A DNA stretch of 42,094 nt from an uncultured Bacteroidales bacterium (GCA_947311115.1 CAMZKE010000044.1:1-42094); one strand, 5' to 3'. Shown: positions 1-8,588, counted from the first letter of the stretch. The notes: generated by a model not told the origin, from the letters alone. A program made the numbers and translations.

Positions 1-69
1 AAAAAATAGCTAACTAAATTTTGATAAATACCATATTGGTGATATTCAGAATTTTACCAATTTAGTTAG
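1..69 (-). terminator. Hairpin with T-tract at left window edge
   Basis: An 11-bp perfect inverted repeat lies at 10-20 and 59-69. A second inner pairing (TTGGT at 36-40 with ACCAA at 56-60) extends the structure. Read on the minus strand, the hairpin is followed by CTATTTTTT, which is the order expected of an intrinsic terminator for leftward transcription. No leftward gene is recognisable between 70 and 300, so what it would terminate is unclear. Confidence 0.4.
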
Positions 70-307
70 ATGGAATTATTCATGCTTTTTTCTTTTTCTG
101 AGACGAGGCATCGAACCATGGCTGTATACGAATACTGCATTCTTATATAGGCTCAAACATGCCTTTACTGTTCTTCTTTGTGTAATTACAATTTTAACAA
201 CTTTTAATTTAGACATATTCAAAATACTCTTATCTTTGCAAATGCTTTAAATCAACAATTAATTAATAGAGCATTTTTAACACTTTAACAATATAAAAAT
301 AAAAAAT
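70..307. other. Intergenic region upstream of trxB
   Basis: I see no ORF or RNA gene here. The stretch at about 100-150 is less AT-rich than its surroundings but does not fold as a tRNA. The only assignable element is the trxB -7 box at 231-238. Confidence 0.4.
231..238 (+). promoter_or_regulatory. trxB promoter, -7 box
   Basis: TATCTTTG matches the Bacteroidota -7 consensus TAnnTTTG. Transcription would start near 244, giving a leader of about 64 nt before the ATG at 308. Confidence 0.55.
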
Positions 308-1294
308 ATGGCATTATTTCAAGCAATGGGTAACATAGGTGAGCCCGAAGAAAAAAAGGAGATAACAGGCGAAGCAGAAAAAGTAAAGGTTTTAATAATC
401 GGCTCAGGTCCCGCAGGATATACAGCTGCTATTTATGCTGCACGAGCTAATCTAAGCCCTGTAATGTATCAAGGTTTAGAACCAGGAGGGCAGCTAACTA
501 CAACTACTGAGGTTGAAAACTTTCCGGGTTATCCCGAAGGAGTTACCGGCCCCGTAATGATGGAAGATTTAAAAGCTCAAGCAGAGCGTTTTGGTACCGA
601 TTCTAGATGGGGTATTATATCTGATGTTGATTTGTCGCAACGACCTTTTAAAGCTATAGTTGATGGTACTAAATTAATTGAAGCAGAGGCAATAATTATT
701 GCAACAGGTGCAACTGCAAAATATCTTGGATTAGAATCTGAAGAAAAATTTAAAGGCTCAGGTGTATCGGCTTGTGCAACTTGCGATGGCTTTTTCTATA
801 AAGGAAAAGATGTTGCTGTTGTAGGTGGCGGCGATACAGCTGCTGAAGAAGCTCATTATCTTTCAGGTCTTTGTAATAAGGTATATTTAATTATTCGCAA
901 AGATTATATGCGTGCAAGTAAGGCAATGATTGAAAGAGTGGAGAAAACTGAAAATATTGAGATCTTATACGAGCATGTTACAAAAGAAATTACCGGAGGT
1001 ATGGGCGTTGAAGGTGTAACTCTCGACAATAAAGGAAAAGAAGTTAAAATTAAAGTCGATGGTTTTTTTGTGGCTATTGGTCATTCACCTCAATCACAAC
1101 TGTTTAGTAAGTGGGTGGATACTGATAATGAAGGTTATATTAAAACTATTGCTGGTACATCAAAAACTAATGTTGATGGTGTTTTTGCTTGTGGCGATGT
1201 TATGGATAGCACATATAAACAGGCAATTACAGCAGCAGGTTCTGGTTGTAAAGCAGCCTTAGATGCAGAGAAGTTTTTAGCAGCTCAAATGTAG
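308..1294 (+). CDS. trxB: Thioredoxin reductase
   Basis: This FAD- and NADPH-dependent cytosolic enzyme reduces thioredoxin. The 328-residue product has an FAD-binding GSGPAG motif at residues 32-37, a redox-active CATC at 156-159 followed by DGFF, an NADPH-binding GGGDTA at 173-178, and the C-terminal ACGDV FAD motif near residue 297. This is the order of a low-molecular-weight bacterial TrxB. About 25 extra residues, charged and Glu/Lys-rich, precede the first beta strand. The ATG at 308 is kept because the -7 box at 231-238 gives a sensible leader, although a start closer to the FAD fold cannot be excluded. The gene is monocistronic: a strong hairpin follows at 1302-1360. No thioredoxin gene is adjacent. 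Confidence 0.95.
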   Translation: MALFQAMGNIGEPEEKKEITGEAEKVKVLIIGSGPAGYTAAIYAARANLSPVMYQGLEPGGQLTTTTEVENFPGYPEGVTGPVMMEDLKAQAERFGTDSRWGIISDVDLSQRPFKAIVDGTKLIEAEAIIIATGATAKYLGLESEEKFKGSGVSACATCDGFFYKGKDVAVVGGGDTAAEEAHYLSGLCNKVYLIIRKDYMRASKAMIERVEKTENIEILYEHVTKEITGGMGVEGVTLDNKGKEVKIKVDGFFVAIGHSPQSQLFSKWVDTDNEGYIKTIAGTSKTNVDGVFACGDVMDSTYKQAITAAGSGCKAALDAEKFLAAQM

Positions 1295-1301
1295 TTAAAA
1301 C

Positions 1302-1360
1302 TTGTAAGTTACAAGTTGAAAGGTTTAGCTTTAATCTTCAACTTGTAACTTATAACTTTT
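1302..1360 (+). terminator. Intrinsic terminator after trxB
   Basis: A 16-bp perfect inverted repeat (1305-1320 with 1337-1352, loop of 16 nt) can be extended to 19 bp with one G-U pair. It is followed by a T-rich tract at 1354-1360. It separates trxB from asd. Confidence 0.8.
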
Positions 1361-1381
1361 TTAACCTTTTAACTAATTTTA

Positions 1382-2371
1382 ATGAAAATAGCAATAATAG
1401 GAGCAACAGGACTTGTAGGAACAAAAATATTACAAGTATTAGCAGAGCGAAATTTATCGATATCACAAATAATACCGGTTGCAAGTTATAAAAATGTAGG
1501 CAAAACAGTTAAATTTAAAAATAATAACATTACAGTTGTTGATATTAATGAGGCTGCTAGTTTAATTCCTGATATTGCAATATTTTCGGCAGGAAGTTAT
1601 ATATCCTTAGAATACGCTCAAAAATTTGCAGATAAAGGCACTTTTGTTATTGATAATTCGTCAGCCTGGCGAATGGATAAAACAAAAAAACTAATAATTC
1701 CTGAAGTAAATGCAAATGAGATAACTGAGTTTGATAAAATTATAGCAAATCCGAACTGCTCTACTATTCAAATGCTAATGGTTTTAGCACCATTACATAA
1801 AAAATATGGAATAAAGCGATTAATAATCTCTACATATCAATCTATTACTGGGACAGGGGTTAAAGCCGTAAAACAAATGGAAGACGAGCGAGCAGGTGTT
1901 AATAGTCAAAAGCTTTATCCATATCAGATAGATAAAAATTGCTTGCCTCATTGTGATGATTTTACCGAAAATGCTTATACAAAAGAAGAAATGAAATTGG
2001 TAAACGAAACCCGTAAAATACTAAACGATAATAGCATTCGCATATCAGCAACAGCAGTACGAGTACCTGTTGTTGGTGGACATTCTGAAGCCGTAAATAT
2101 TGAATTTGATAAACAATATAATATTGATGAAGTAAAACAAATTTTGGATAATACTGAAGGCGTTATTTTACAAGATAATATTTCAAAAAATATTTATCCG
2201 ATGCCAATAACTTCTTACAATAAAGATGATGTTTTTGTTGGACGTATTCGACATGATTTATCACACGATAATGCAATAAATTTATGGATTACAGCTGACA
2301 ATATTAGAAAAGGAGCAGCTACAAATGCAGTACAGATTGCCGAATATTTAGCAAAACACTTTTTTAATTAA
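1382..2371 (+). CDS. asd: Aspartate-semialdehyde dehydrogenase
   Basis: The enzyme makes aspartate semialdehyde from aspartyl phosphate with NADPH, the branch point to lysine/diaminopimelate, methionine and threonine. The 329-residue protein starts with the nucleotide-binding motif IGATGLVG (residues 6-13). It has the catalytic cysteine C126 in NPNCSTIQ and the substrate-binding histidine region VVGGHSEA near residue 235, followed by RIRHDLSHDNA. Length and motif order fit the bacterial family. It lies 87 bp behind trxB, beyond a terminator, so it is probably transcribed separately, although I see no clear -7 box. No other lysine or threonine pathway gene is adjacent. Confidence 0.95.
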   Translation: MKIAIIGATGLVGTKILQVLAERNLSISQIIPVASYKNVGKTVKFKNNNITVVDINEAASLIPDIAIFSAGSYISLEYAQKFADKGTFVIDNSSAWRMDKTKKLIIPEVNANEITEFDKIIANPNCSTIQMLMVLAPLHKKYGIKRLIISTYQSITGTGVKAVKQMEDERAGVNSQKLYPYQIDKNCLPHCDDFTENAYTKEEMKLVNETRKILNDNSIRISATAVRVPVVGGHSEAVNIEFDKQYNIDEVKQILDNTEGVILQDNISKNIYPMPITSYNKDDVFVGRIRHDLSHDNAINLWITADNIRKGAATNAVQIAEYLAKHFFN

Positions 2372-2393
2372 GTTTATAATTGACATAAAATTA

Positions 2394-2521
2394 GTGCATT
2401 CGTGGCAATAATATTATAAATAAACAATATATATAGCAAAAAAAACATTCGTGCATTCGTGGCAATAATATTATAAATAAACAATATATATAACAAAAAA
2501 ACATTTGTGCATTCGTGGCAA
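2394..2521. repeat. 57-bp tandem direct repeat, 2.3 copies
   Basis: Two nearly identical units start at 2394 and 2451 (periods 57 and 56). A third partial copy at 2507-2521 carries only the conserved head GTGCATTCGTGGCAA. The rest of each unit is very AT-rich. It sits between asd and the ECF sigma gene. It has no CRISPR-like spacers and no palindromic repeat, so it is called a plain tandem repeat. Confidence 0.85.
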
Positions 2522-2587
2522 ATAAAATAAAATTAAACCAAATCAATAAAATAAAGTCTAACTAAAGTTGACAAATAAATAAAGTAA

Positions 2588-3133
2588 ATGAAAGAATTTT
2601 CCGACAGCCAAATATTTGAACTATATCAGACTGATAAGGAAAAAGCTTTTAATATATTAGTTAGAAAATATCAAGAAAAGTTATATTGGCATATCAGAAA
2701 AATAGTATTAACACACGATAATGCCGACGATGTATTACAAAATACATTTATGAAAGCTTGGAAAGGATTAAAAAAATTTAACAATAACTCAATGCTTTAT
2801 ACTTGGTTGTACCGGATAGCAACAAACGAAGCACTAACTTTCATTAAAAAAGATAAATCGCGACAAAATATTTCATACTCAAATACCGACGAAAATAACA
2901 TAATAAATTTATTAGAGGACGATGTTTATTTTGAAGGAAGCGAATTTGAAAAGAAATTTCAACTAGCATTAGCAACTTTGCCAGAAAAACAAAGATTAGT
3001 GTTCAATATGAAATATTTCGACGAAATGAAATACGAACAAATTTCCGACATATTACAAACTTCGGTTGGAGGGCTAAAAGCATCGTATCATCACGCAGTA
3101 AATAAAATAAAAGAATTTTTAAAAGAAGATTAA
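2588..3133 (+). CDS. ECF-type RNA polymerase sigma factor
   Basis: This 181-residue protein has the two-domain layout of an ECF (group 4) sigma factor. Region 2 covers roughly residues 22-88, with the ADDVLQNTFMKAW motif that binds core and the -10 element. Region 4 covers roughly 127-178, with a helix-turn-helix beginning LPEKQRLVFNMKYFDE. There is no extra N- or C-terminal domain. The next two genes, a small membrane protein and a Spy-like periplasmic protein, follow at gaps of 34 and 12 bp and are probably co-transcribed. This suggests a regulator of envelope stress. The target promoters cannot be read from this window. Confidence 0.93.
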   Translation: MKEFSDSQIFELYQTDKEKAFNILVRKYQEKLYWHIRKIVLTHDNADDVLQNTFMKAWKGLKKFNNNSMLYTWLYRIATNEALTFIKKDKSRQNISYSNTDENNIINLLEDDVYFEGSEFEKKFQLALATLPEKQRLVFNMKYFDEMKYEQISDILQTSVGGLKASYHHAVNKIKEFLKED

Positions 3134-3167
3134 ACCTTTTGCAACTAACATAGTCAAACTAAATAAT

Positions 3168-3569
3168 ATGGACGAATTTAATGACATAAAAAATAAAACA
3201 GGTTTTAAAGTTCCTGACGGATATTTTAACAATTTTGCCGATAAAATGGCAGAAATGATAAAAGAAGAACCTGAACCTAAAGTGAAAACGTTTTCATTAA
3301 AGCCAATTCTGTCTATGGCGGCAATGTTTATAAGCGTATTAATAATTTCGTGGACTGTTTTTTCATACTTTAATAAATCAAGCAAACAAATTACCAATTC
3401 TGATGCACTTGCATACTTAGAATGTAATATTGATGATATTTCTGATGATTTACTATACGAGTCGTACGAAGATGATATAATTTCTAGCCAAACATATACA
3501 TCTGACGAAATAGATTATTTGGAAGAAGAATTAACAGATGACGAAATAATTGATAACTTAGACTTTTAA
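3168..3569 (+). CDS. Small single-span acidic membrane protein, possible anti-sigma factor
   Basis: The 133-residue product has a cytoplasmic-type N-terminus of about 40 residues containing GFKVPDGYF (12-20), one hydrophobic span at about 46-68, and a very acidic C-terminal tail (residues 88-133, mostly Asp/Glu with several Tyr). The N-terminal motif resembles that of small proteins encoded after ECF sigma genes in Bacteroidota. No zinc-type HxxxCxxC anti-sigma motif is present. An anti-sigma role is therefore inferred from position and topology, not from a recognised domain. It lies 34 bp after the sigma gene. Confidence 0.6.
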   Translation: MDEFNDIKNKTGFKVPDGYFNNFADKMAEMIKEEPEPKVKTFSLKPILSMAAMFISVLIISWTVFSYFNKSSKQITNSDALAYLECNIDDISDDLLYESYEDDIISSQTYTSDEIDYLEEELTDDEIIDNLDF

Positions 3570-3581
3570 AATTTTATTACT

Positions 3582-4043
3582 ATGAAAACTTTAAATAAAT
3601 ATATAATTGTTTTAGCTGCTGTTTTATTTTTTAATTTATCATACTCACAACAATGTGATAAATTTAGCCAACACAAAGAAAAAATGGAAGCTGAAAAAGT
3701 AGCTTTTATAACTAAAAAGTTAAACCTTTCAGTTGATGAGGCACAGAAATTTTGGCCAATATATAACGAAATGCAAGACAAAAAAAATGCACTTCATAAG
3801 CAGAAACGAACTTTAATGAAGGAGTTTCACAAAGGATTCGATTCAATGAGTGATAGCCAAATAGAAAAAGATTTGGATAAATCTTTAAACATTGACTTAA
3901 AGGTAAATAAATTACGAATAGAGTATAATACAAAGTTTAAAAAAGCTATTGGTATAAAGAAAACAGCTTTGTTTTACGAATCGGAACGTGAATTCAGAAA
4001 AACGCTTTTACGTGATATAAAGAAAAGACATTGCGAGAAATAA
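3582..4043 (+). CDS. Spy/CpxP-like periplasmic protein
   Basis: The 153-residue product begins with a clear signal peptide (about residues 1-22, ending SYSQQ) followed by a charged, fully helical domain. The motif ITKKLNLSVDEAQKFWPIYNE (about 43-63) resembles the LTxxQ-type helices of Spy/CpxP and heavy-metal-sensor proteins, which bind unfolded or metal-exposed envelope proteins. It is third in the sigma-factor cluster, so it may be the sensor or the effector of that response. It ends 9 bp before the convergent pcm gene. Confidence 0.65.
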   Translation: MKTLNKYIIVLAAVLFFNLSYSQQCDKFSQHKEKMEAEKVAFITKKLNLSVDEAQKFWPIYNEMQDKKNALHKQKRTLMKEFHKGFDSMSDSQIEKDLDKSLNIDLKVNKLRIEYNTKFKKAIGIKKTALFYESEREFRKTLLRDIKKRHCEK

Positions 4044-4052
4044 ATAATATTT

Positions 4053-4700
4053 TTACTCTTTGCCGGGCAACATAGGTACAAAACTAAATTCACCAAACGA
4101 TTTGCTCTCAAAATCCTTTTCAGAAAGTTTTATTATACGTAACATTTGTTGAGTCTTTCCTTTATCTAAAGGAATAATCATAACTCCTCCAATTTTTAAC
4201 TGCAAAAGTAATTTTGTTGGTATTTCCGGAGCTCCTGCTGTAATTAATATTTTATCGAAAGGAGCAATATCTTGCAAGCCAACAAATCCATCACCATAAA
4301 ACGTATTAATTTTTAATTTTAACTCTTTTAATATTTTTGTAGCAGATATATACAAATCTTTATGCCGTTCAATAGAATATACTTCAGCACCAATTTTTGC
4401 AAGTATTGAGGCTTGATATCCCGAGCCTGTGCCAATTTCAAGTACTTTGTCTTTAGGTTTAATATCTAACAACTCTGTTTGAAAAGCAACAGTATAAGGT
4501 TGCGATATAGTTTGGTCTTTTTCTATACGTAAAGCTTTGTCAATATATGCATGATTTACAATACTTTTATCAATAAAACAATGACGAGGGATAGTGTTTA
4601 TAGCATTTAAAATATTTTTATCAGTAATGCCTTTATCTGAAAGCTTTTTTACAAGTTGAGCACGTTTTCCTGCTAATGTATAAGTGTCGTAAATCATCAA
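4053..4700 (-). CDS. pcm: Protein-L-isoaspartate O-methyltransferase
   Basis: The enzyme methylates L-isoaspartyl residues with S-adenosylmethionine, starting repair of damaged proteins. The 215-residue sequence has the family's SQPYTVA segment (66-72), SAM-binding motif I VLEIGTGSGYQ (86-96), and the later ILITAGAPEIP and GGVMIIPL segments. Length is normal. The start could be either of two adjacent ATGs (4700 or 4697). A minus-strand -7 box at 4719-4726 supports transcription just upstream. It is convergent with the Spy-like gene. Confidence 0.93.
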   Translation of the reverse strand: MMIYDTYTLAGKRAQLVKKLSDKGITDKNILNAINTIPRHCFIDKSIVNHAYIDKALRIEKDQTISQPYTVAFQTELLDIKPKDKVLEIGTGSGYQASILAKIGAEVYSIERHKDLYISATKILKELKLKINTFYGDGFVGLQDIAPFDKILITAGAPEIPTKLLLQLKIGGVMIIPLDKGKTQQMLRIIKLSEKDFESKSFGEFSFVPMLPGKE

Positions 4701-4718
4701 TTATTTTTATTTGTCGTA

Positions 4719-4726
4719 CAAAAATA
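4719..4726 (-). promoter_or_regulatory. pcm promoter, -7 box
   Basis: Read on the minus strand the sequence is TATTTTTG, matching TAnnTTTG, 18 nt upstream of the pcm ATG. Confidence 0.45.
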
Positions 4727-4833
4727 TAAATTTATTTCACACTCTACCAGACTATTATTATTTCGAATCAATCTAAACAAGTTTATATGTCTAATAATAT
4801 TTTTTAAAATTTCTTAATATAAATTAACATATA

Positions 4834-4841
4834 TATATTTG
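4834..4841 (+). promoter_or_regulatory. nhaD promoter, -7 box
   Basis: TATATTTG matches the Bacteroidota -7 consensus. The predicted leader before the ATG at 4893 is about 45 nt. Confidence 0.55.
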
Positions 4842-4892
4842 CAAATTATTTAATAACATATTTTTGTTTAACTAATTAAAATACAGTGTATT

Positions 4893-6422
4893 ATGTTTAT
4901 ATTGATGGTAGTAATTTTTGTTTTAGGCTATACAATGATAGCTCTAGAGCATCCACTAAAAATTGACAAATCAGCTTCAGCTTTGCTGATTGGAGTATTA
5001 ACTTGGACAGTCTATGCTTTAAATAGTGTAGATATTTTAAGTTTAGGTCATAGTGTTGAATGGAATAATCTAATGAGTGGAGTAACTCTAGGTTCAGAAA
5101 ATTTACACGAAATTGCATCTCACTTTGTGAAGCATGAGTTAGGTCATCACTTGACTGAGATTTCAGAAATTTTATTTTTCCTTTTGGGAGCAATGACTAT
5201 TGTTGAAGTTGTAGACCATCATCAAGGATTCAAATTAATTACTGATAAAATTACAACAACAAACAAAGTTAAGTTAATGTGGATCTTAGGTCTTCTAACA
5301 TTCTTTATGTCTGCTGCTTTAGATAACTTAACTACTACTATTGTAATGGTAACATTACTTAAAAAATTAATTGAAGACAAGAAAACACGTTGGGTTTTTG
5401 CCGCAATAGTTGTTTTAGCTGCTAATGCCGGAGGTGCTTGGTCTCCTATTGGTGACGTAACCACTATTATGCTTTGGATTGGCGGACAGGTTACTGCTGG
5501 TAATATTATTATGATGGTTTTCCTTCCGTCTTTGGTTTCTATTGTGGTTCCTTTAGTAATACTTTCTTTCTCTATGAAAGGCGTAATTACTCGCCCTGAA
5601 GTTGGTGGTGGACACGAAGATTTAACAAGCGATGGCGAAAAAAAGTTGCTTTTAGCTGTTGGCGTTGGAGCGTTATTATTTGTGCCTGTATTTAAAACAA
5701 CTACACATCTTCCTCCATACATGGGAATGTTGTTAGGTTTAGGTGTTATTTGGACTTTAACAGAAATTATTCATAGAAAAAAGCCTATTGAAACAAGAGG
5801 TAAGTTGTCTGTAGTTAGTATTCTAACTCGTGTTGATGTTCCTACAGTATTCTTTTTCTTAGGAATTTTAACTGCTGTTGCTTCTTTACAGTCTGCAGGT
5901 CATTTGGCTTTAACATCAGCGTGGTTAGATAATGCAACCGGACAAAATATTTATGTGATTGATACATTAATCGGGATATTCTCTTCTATAGTTGATAACG
6001 TACCTCTTGTAGCAGGTTCTATGGGTATGTATGAAATTGCTCATCATGGTGCATTTGCTGTTGACGGTGTATTTTGGGAATTGTTGGCATATACAGCTGG
6101 TACAGGTGGTTCAATATTAATTATTGGTTCTGCTGCCGGTGTTGCTGCAATGGGAATGGAAAAAATTGATTTCATATGGTATATGAAAAAGATGTCTATT
6201 CTTGCGTTAATTGGTTATTTTGCAGGTATTGGTACTTATTGGGCACAAGAGCATATAGTTGGTGCTGAAGAAGAGGCTGATAATAGTAATATTACTATTG
6301 TTGAAGAAAAAGCAGAAGGTACAATAAGCGACGAAACAAAAGTTAATCTTGATGCAGAATTGTTTATTGGAACTACAATAGTTAAAGAGGGAGAAACTTC
6401 TGAAGAAGCTCATGAAGAATAA
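4893..6422 (+). CDS. nhaD: NhaD-type Na+/H+ antiporter
   Basis: This 509-residue polytopic inner-membrane protein belongs to the NhaD/ArsB ion-transporter superfamily. NhaD proteins expel Na+ in exchange for protons. Diagnostic segments are the His-rich loop around residues 70-92, ALDNLTTTIVMVTLLKKL near residue 145, AANAGGAWSPIGDVTTIMLW near 180, and SIVDNVPLVAGSMGM near 370. About 60 residues of acidic, non-membrane tail follow the last helix. It has its own promoter box and a strong terminator, so it is monocistronic. A Na+-extruding pump fits a marine or saline habitat, though this is inference. Confidence 0.9.
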   Translation: MFILMVVIFVLGYTMIALEHPLKIDKSASALLIGVLTWTVYALNSVDILSLGHSVEWNNLMSGVTLGSENLHEIASHFVKHELGHHLTEISEILFFLLGAMTIVEVVDHHQGFKLITDKITTTNKVKLMWILGLLTFFMSAALDNLTTTIVMVTLLKKLIEDKKTRWVFAAIVVLAANAGGAWSPIGDVTTIMLWIGGQVTAGNIIMMVFLPSLVSIVVPLVILSFSMKGVITRPEVGGGHEDLTSDGEKKLLLAVGVGALLFVPVFKTTTHLPPYMGMLLGLGVIWTLTEIIHRKKPIETRGKLSVVSILTRVDVPTVFFFLGILTAVASLQSAGHLALTSAWLDNATGQNIYVIDTLIGIFSSIVDNVPLVAGSMGMYEIAHHGAFAVDGVFWELLAYTAGTGGSILIIGSAAGVAAMGMEKIDFIWYMKKMSILALIGYFAGIGTYWAQEHIVGAEEEADNSNITIVEEKAEGTISDETKVNLDAELFIGTTIVKEGETSEEAHEE

Positions 6423-6443
6423 ATTGTAATAAATATAAAATTT

Positions 6444-6477
6444 AAGAGCTGTTCATTTTTGAACAGCTCTTTTTTTG
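6444..6477 (+). terminator. Intrinsic terminator after nhaD
   Basis: AAGAGCTGTTC (6444-6454) pairs perfectly with GAACAGCTCTT (6461-6471) around a 6-nt loop. A continuous T-run extends to 6476. It is a textbook rho-independent terminator 21 bp after the stop codon. Confidence 0.93.
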
Positions 6478-6595
6478 CAATAAAATACTGAATTTATACG
6501 TTTATCTGATGTTAACATATGAATGTTGATAAAATTTACACTAAGCAAAAACAAGTAAAACTAAAACCCTTTACTTTAGTAAAAAAATACAAAAT

Positions 6596-7300
6596 ATGTG
6601 GTACATAAATTTATTACAGGTTACATTAGCTGATACAACAGGCACAGCTGCAAGTACAGGGGAGGCTGCTTCTGAATTAACATTGTCGTTTTTCGATTTA
6701 GCATTAAAAGGTGGCTGGATAATGATTCCAATTGCTATTTTAATGGTTTTAGCAGTTTATATTTTTATAGAAAAATATATTGCTTTAAAAGACGCAGCAA
6801 AAATTGACCCTGCATTTATTGATAAAATTAAAACCGAAATTCAGGCAGGGAAAATTAATGAAGCAAGAACTATTGCTCAAAGTACTAACGGTCCATTGGC
6901 ACGTATGATTGATACAGGTATTAGCAGAATAGGTAAACCACTATCAGATATTAACGTAGCAATTGAAAATATTGGCAAACAAGAAGTATCGAAGTTGGAA
7001 AAAAACCTAGCAATGTTGGCTACAGTTTCCGGAGGAGCTCCAATGATTGGCTTCTTAGGAACTGTAATGGGAATGATTCGTGCTTTCTACGATATGGCTG
7101 CGGCTGGTAATAATATCGATGTTTCTTTACTTTCTAATGGTATTTATACTGCAATGGTAACTACTGTTGCTGGTTTAATAGTAGGTATTGTTGCTTATTT
7201 TTCTTATAATATTTTGGTGGCAAAAGTAGATAATTTAGTAAATATGTTAGAAGCTAAAACTACCGAATTTATGGATTTATTAAACGAGCCAATTAAATAA
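6596..7300 (+). CDS. exbB: MotA/TolQ/ExbB-family proton channel protein
   Basis: The 234-residue inner-membrane protein forms the proton channel of a TonB-type energy-transduction complex. It has a span at about residues 40-60 (WIMIPIAILMVLAVYIFIEK), a cytoplasmic helical region, and the two conserved pore helices at about 140-165 (GAPMIGFLGTVMGMIRAF) and 182-205. The N-terminal 35 residues are probably periplasmic. The exbD and tonB genes follow at gaps of 19 and 30 bp, so the three form an operon. The complex would drive outer-membrane receptors. Confidence 0.92.
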   Translation: MWYINLLQVTLADTTGTAASTGEAASELTLSFFDLALKGGWIMIPIAILMVLAVYIFIEKYIALKDAAKIDPAFIDKIKTEIQAGKINEARTIAQSTNGPLARMIDTGISRIGKPLSDINVAIENIGKQEVSKLEKNLAMLATVSGGAPMIGFLGTVMGMIRAFYDMAAAGNNIDVSLLSNGIYTAMVTTVAGLIVGIVAYFSYNILVAKVDNLVNMLEAKTTEFMDLLNEPIK

Positions 7301-7319
7301 TTACAAAAACTTTTAAGTT

Positions 7320-7727
7320 ATGGCAATACGTTCACGAAATAAAGTTGATGCTAGTTTTAGTATGTCATCTATGACAGATATAGTTTTTTTATTACTGATA
7401 TTTTTCATGGTAACATCAACTCTTATTGCTCCTAATGCACTTAAATTATTGTTGCCAAAAAGTAGTCATCAAACTAAGGCAAATAAACCTTTAACTACAG
7501 TTTCAATAACCGCAGATTTGCAATTTGCAATAGAAAAAGATATAGTACCTTTTAATCAATTAGAGCGTCAACTACGTATAAAAGTAGGACGTGTAACTAA
7601 TGTTGAAGATGCACCAACCATATCGTTACATGTAGATAAAAGTGTACCGATGGAAGAGGTTGTAAAGGTAATGAATATAGCAAAAGATAATAAATATAGA
7701 CTTATTTTAGCAACGAGTGCAAAATAA
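7320..7727 (+). CDS. exbD: ExbD/TolR-family protein
   Basis: The 135-residue product has a short cytoplasmic N-terminus and one membrane span at about residues 19-38. The conserved proton-carrying aspartate (D20 in MSSMTDIVFLLLIFFM) lies at the start of the span. The periplasmic domain ends in the usual LHVDKSVPMEEVVKVMNIAK segment. It partners the ExbB protein encoded 19 bp upstream. Confidence 0.93.
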   Translation: MAIRSRNKVDASFSMSSMTDIVFLLLIFFMVTSTLIAPNALKLLLPKSSHQTKANKPLTTVSITADLQFAIEKDIVPFNQLERQLRIKVGRVTNVEDAPTISLHVDKSVPMEEVVKVMNIAKDNKYRLILATSAK

Positions 7728-7757
7728 ACTAACGATTAGTCTCGTTAAAAATAAAAT

Positions 7758-8516
7758 ATGAAATTAAAAAAAGAAAATAAACGAGGATTAGTAGGAACCA
7801 TTATTGTAAATGTGTCAATAATTATACTATTATTTTTTTTAGGATTTCATACACCATTACCTTTGCCGGAAGAAGAAGGTATTTTGGTCGATTTTGGATA
7901 TAACGAAACCGGATTAGGCGAAATAGAACCTGAAGTAATAAAGCAACAGCCTCAAGAACCCGTAGAAGTATCGAGTAGCGAAGAAGAAATTGTTACTTCC
8001 GAACTAGATAATACACCTGAAGTTGTTGTACATAAAGATAATAAAACTGAAAAAAAAGAAGAGCTTGTTGATAAAGAAGAAAAAAAAGTTGAAGAAAGAG
8101 TAATAAACCCTAACGTATTGTTTCCTCCAACAGATAAATCTAACAATAGCCATTCGCAAGGAGTTGCCGGAGGTAAAGGTAACCAAGGTAAGCCTGATGG
8201 CGGCGATTCTGATAATTATACAGGGAATGGTCAAGGAAATTCAGGCATATCGTATAGCTTAAAAGGAAGACATCATAAAGGATTGCCAAAACCTATATAT
8301 ACCGGGAACGAAGAAGGGAAAGTTGTTGTGGAAATAACTGTAAATCGCGATGGCATAGTAACTTCTGCCACTCCTGGAATAAAGGGAACAACAACTTCAG
8401 CTTCAAACTTATGGGCAGCAGCAAAGAAAGCAGCTTTAAAAACAAGATTTGATAAAAGTTCAAGCTCACCAAAAATGCAAACAGGTACAATTGTTTATCA
8501 TTTTGTTTTAAGATAA
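7758..8516 (+). CDS. TonB-like energy transducer
   Basis: The 252-residue product has one N-terminal membrane anchor (about 11-29), then a long Glu/Pro/Lys-rich linker (about 35-110), a Gly/Asn-rich stretch (about 130-165) and a compact C-terminal domain (about 172-252). The C-terminal domain contains GKVVVEITVNRDGIVTSA, typical of TonB C-terminal folds. Position as third gene after exbB and exbD confirms the role: it would span the periplasm to push TonB-dependent receptors. The linker is acidic rather than Lys-Pro repeats, as is common in Bacteroidota. No receptor gene is adjacent. An 8-bp AT-only inverted repeat at 8531-8550 may act as a weak terminator. Confidence 0.85.
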   Translation: MKLKKENKRGLVGTIIVNVSIIILLFFLGFHTPLPLPEEEGILVDFGYNETGLGEIEPEVIKQQPQEPVEVSSSEEEIVTSELDNTPEVVVHKDNKTEKKEELVDKEEKKVEERVINPNVLFPPTDKSNNSHSQGVAGGKGNQGKPDGGDSDNYTGNGQGNSGISYSLKGRHHKGLPKPIYTGNEEGKVVVEITVNRDGIVTSATPGIKGTTTSASNLWAAAKKAALKTRFDKSSSSPKMQTGTIVYHFVLR

Positions 8517-8552
8517 TTATTAAAAACAACATAAAATATCATTATTTTATAT

Positions 8553-8560
8553 TATCTTAG
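8553..8560 (+). promoter_or_regulatory. Possible promoter of the TPR hybrid kinase
   Basis: TATCTTAG is an imperfect match to TAnnTTTG. It lies 28 nt before the proposed TTG start at 8589. Confidence 0.3.
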
Positions 8561-8588
8561 TGGTGTAAAAACAAACACTTAATTTATT

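Noticed and set aside
95-125. tRNA-like GGTTCGA sequence on the minus strand near the left edge
   Set aside because: The flanking bases do not form a T stem, and no acceptor or anticodon stem can be drawn.
2394-2521. CRISPR-like array
   Set aside because: The repeat is contiguous with no unique spacers, has only 2.3 copies, and no cas gene is in the window.
5222-5722. 166-codon open frame antisense to nhaD
   Set aside because: It lies fully inside the antiporter gene, has no recognisable motif, and its composition mirrors the opposite strand.
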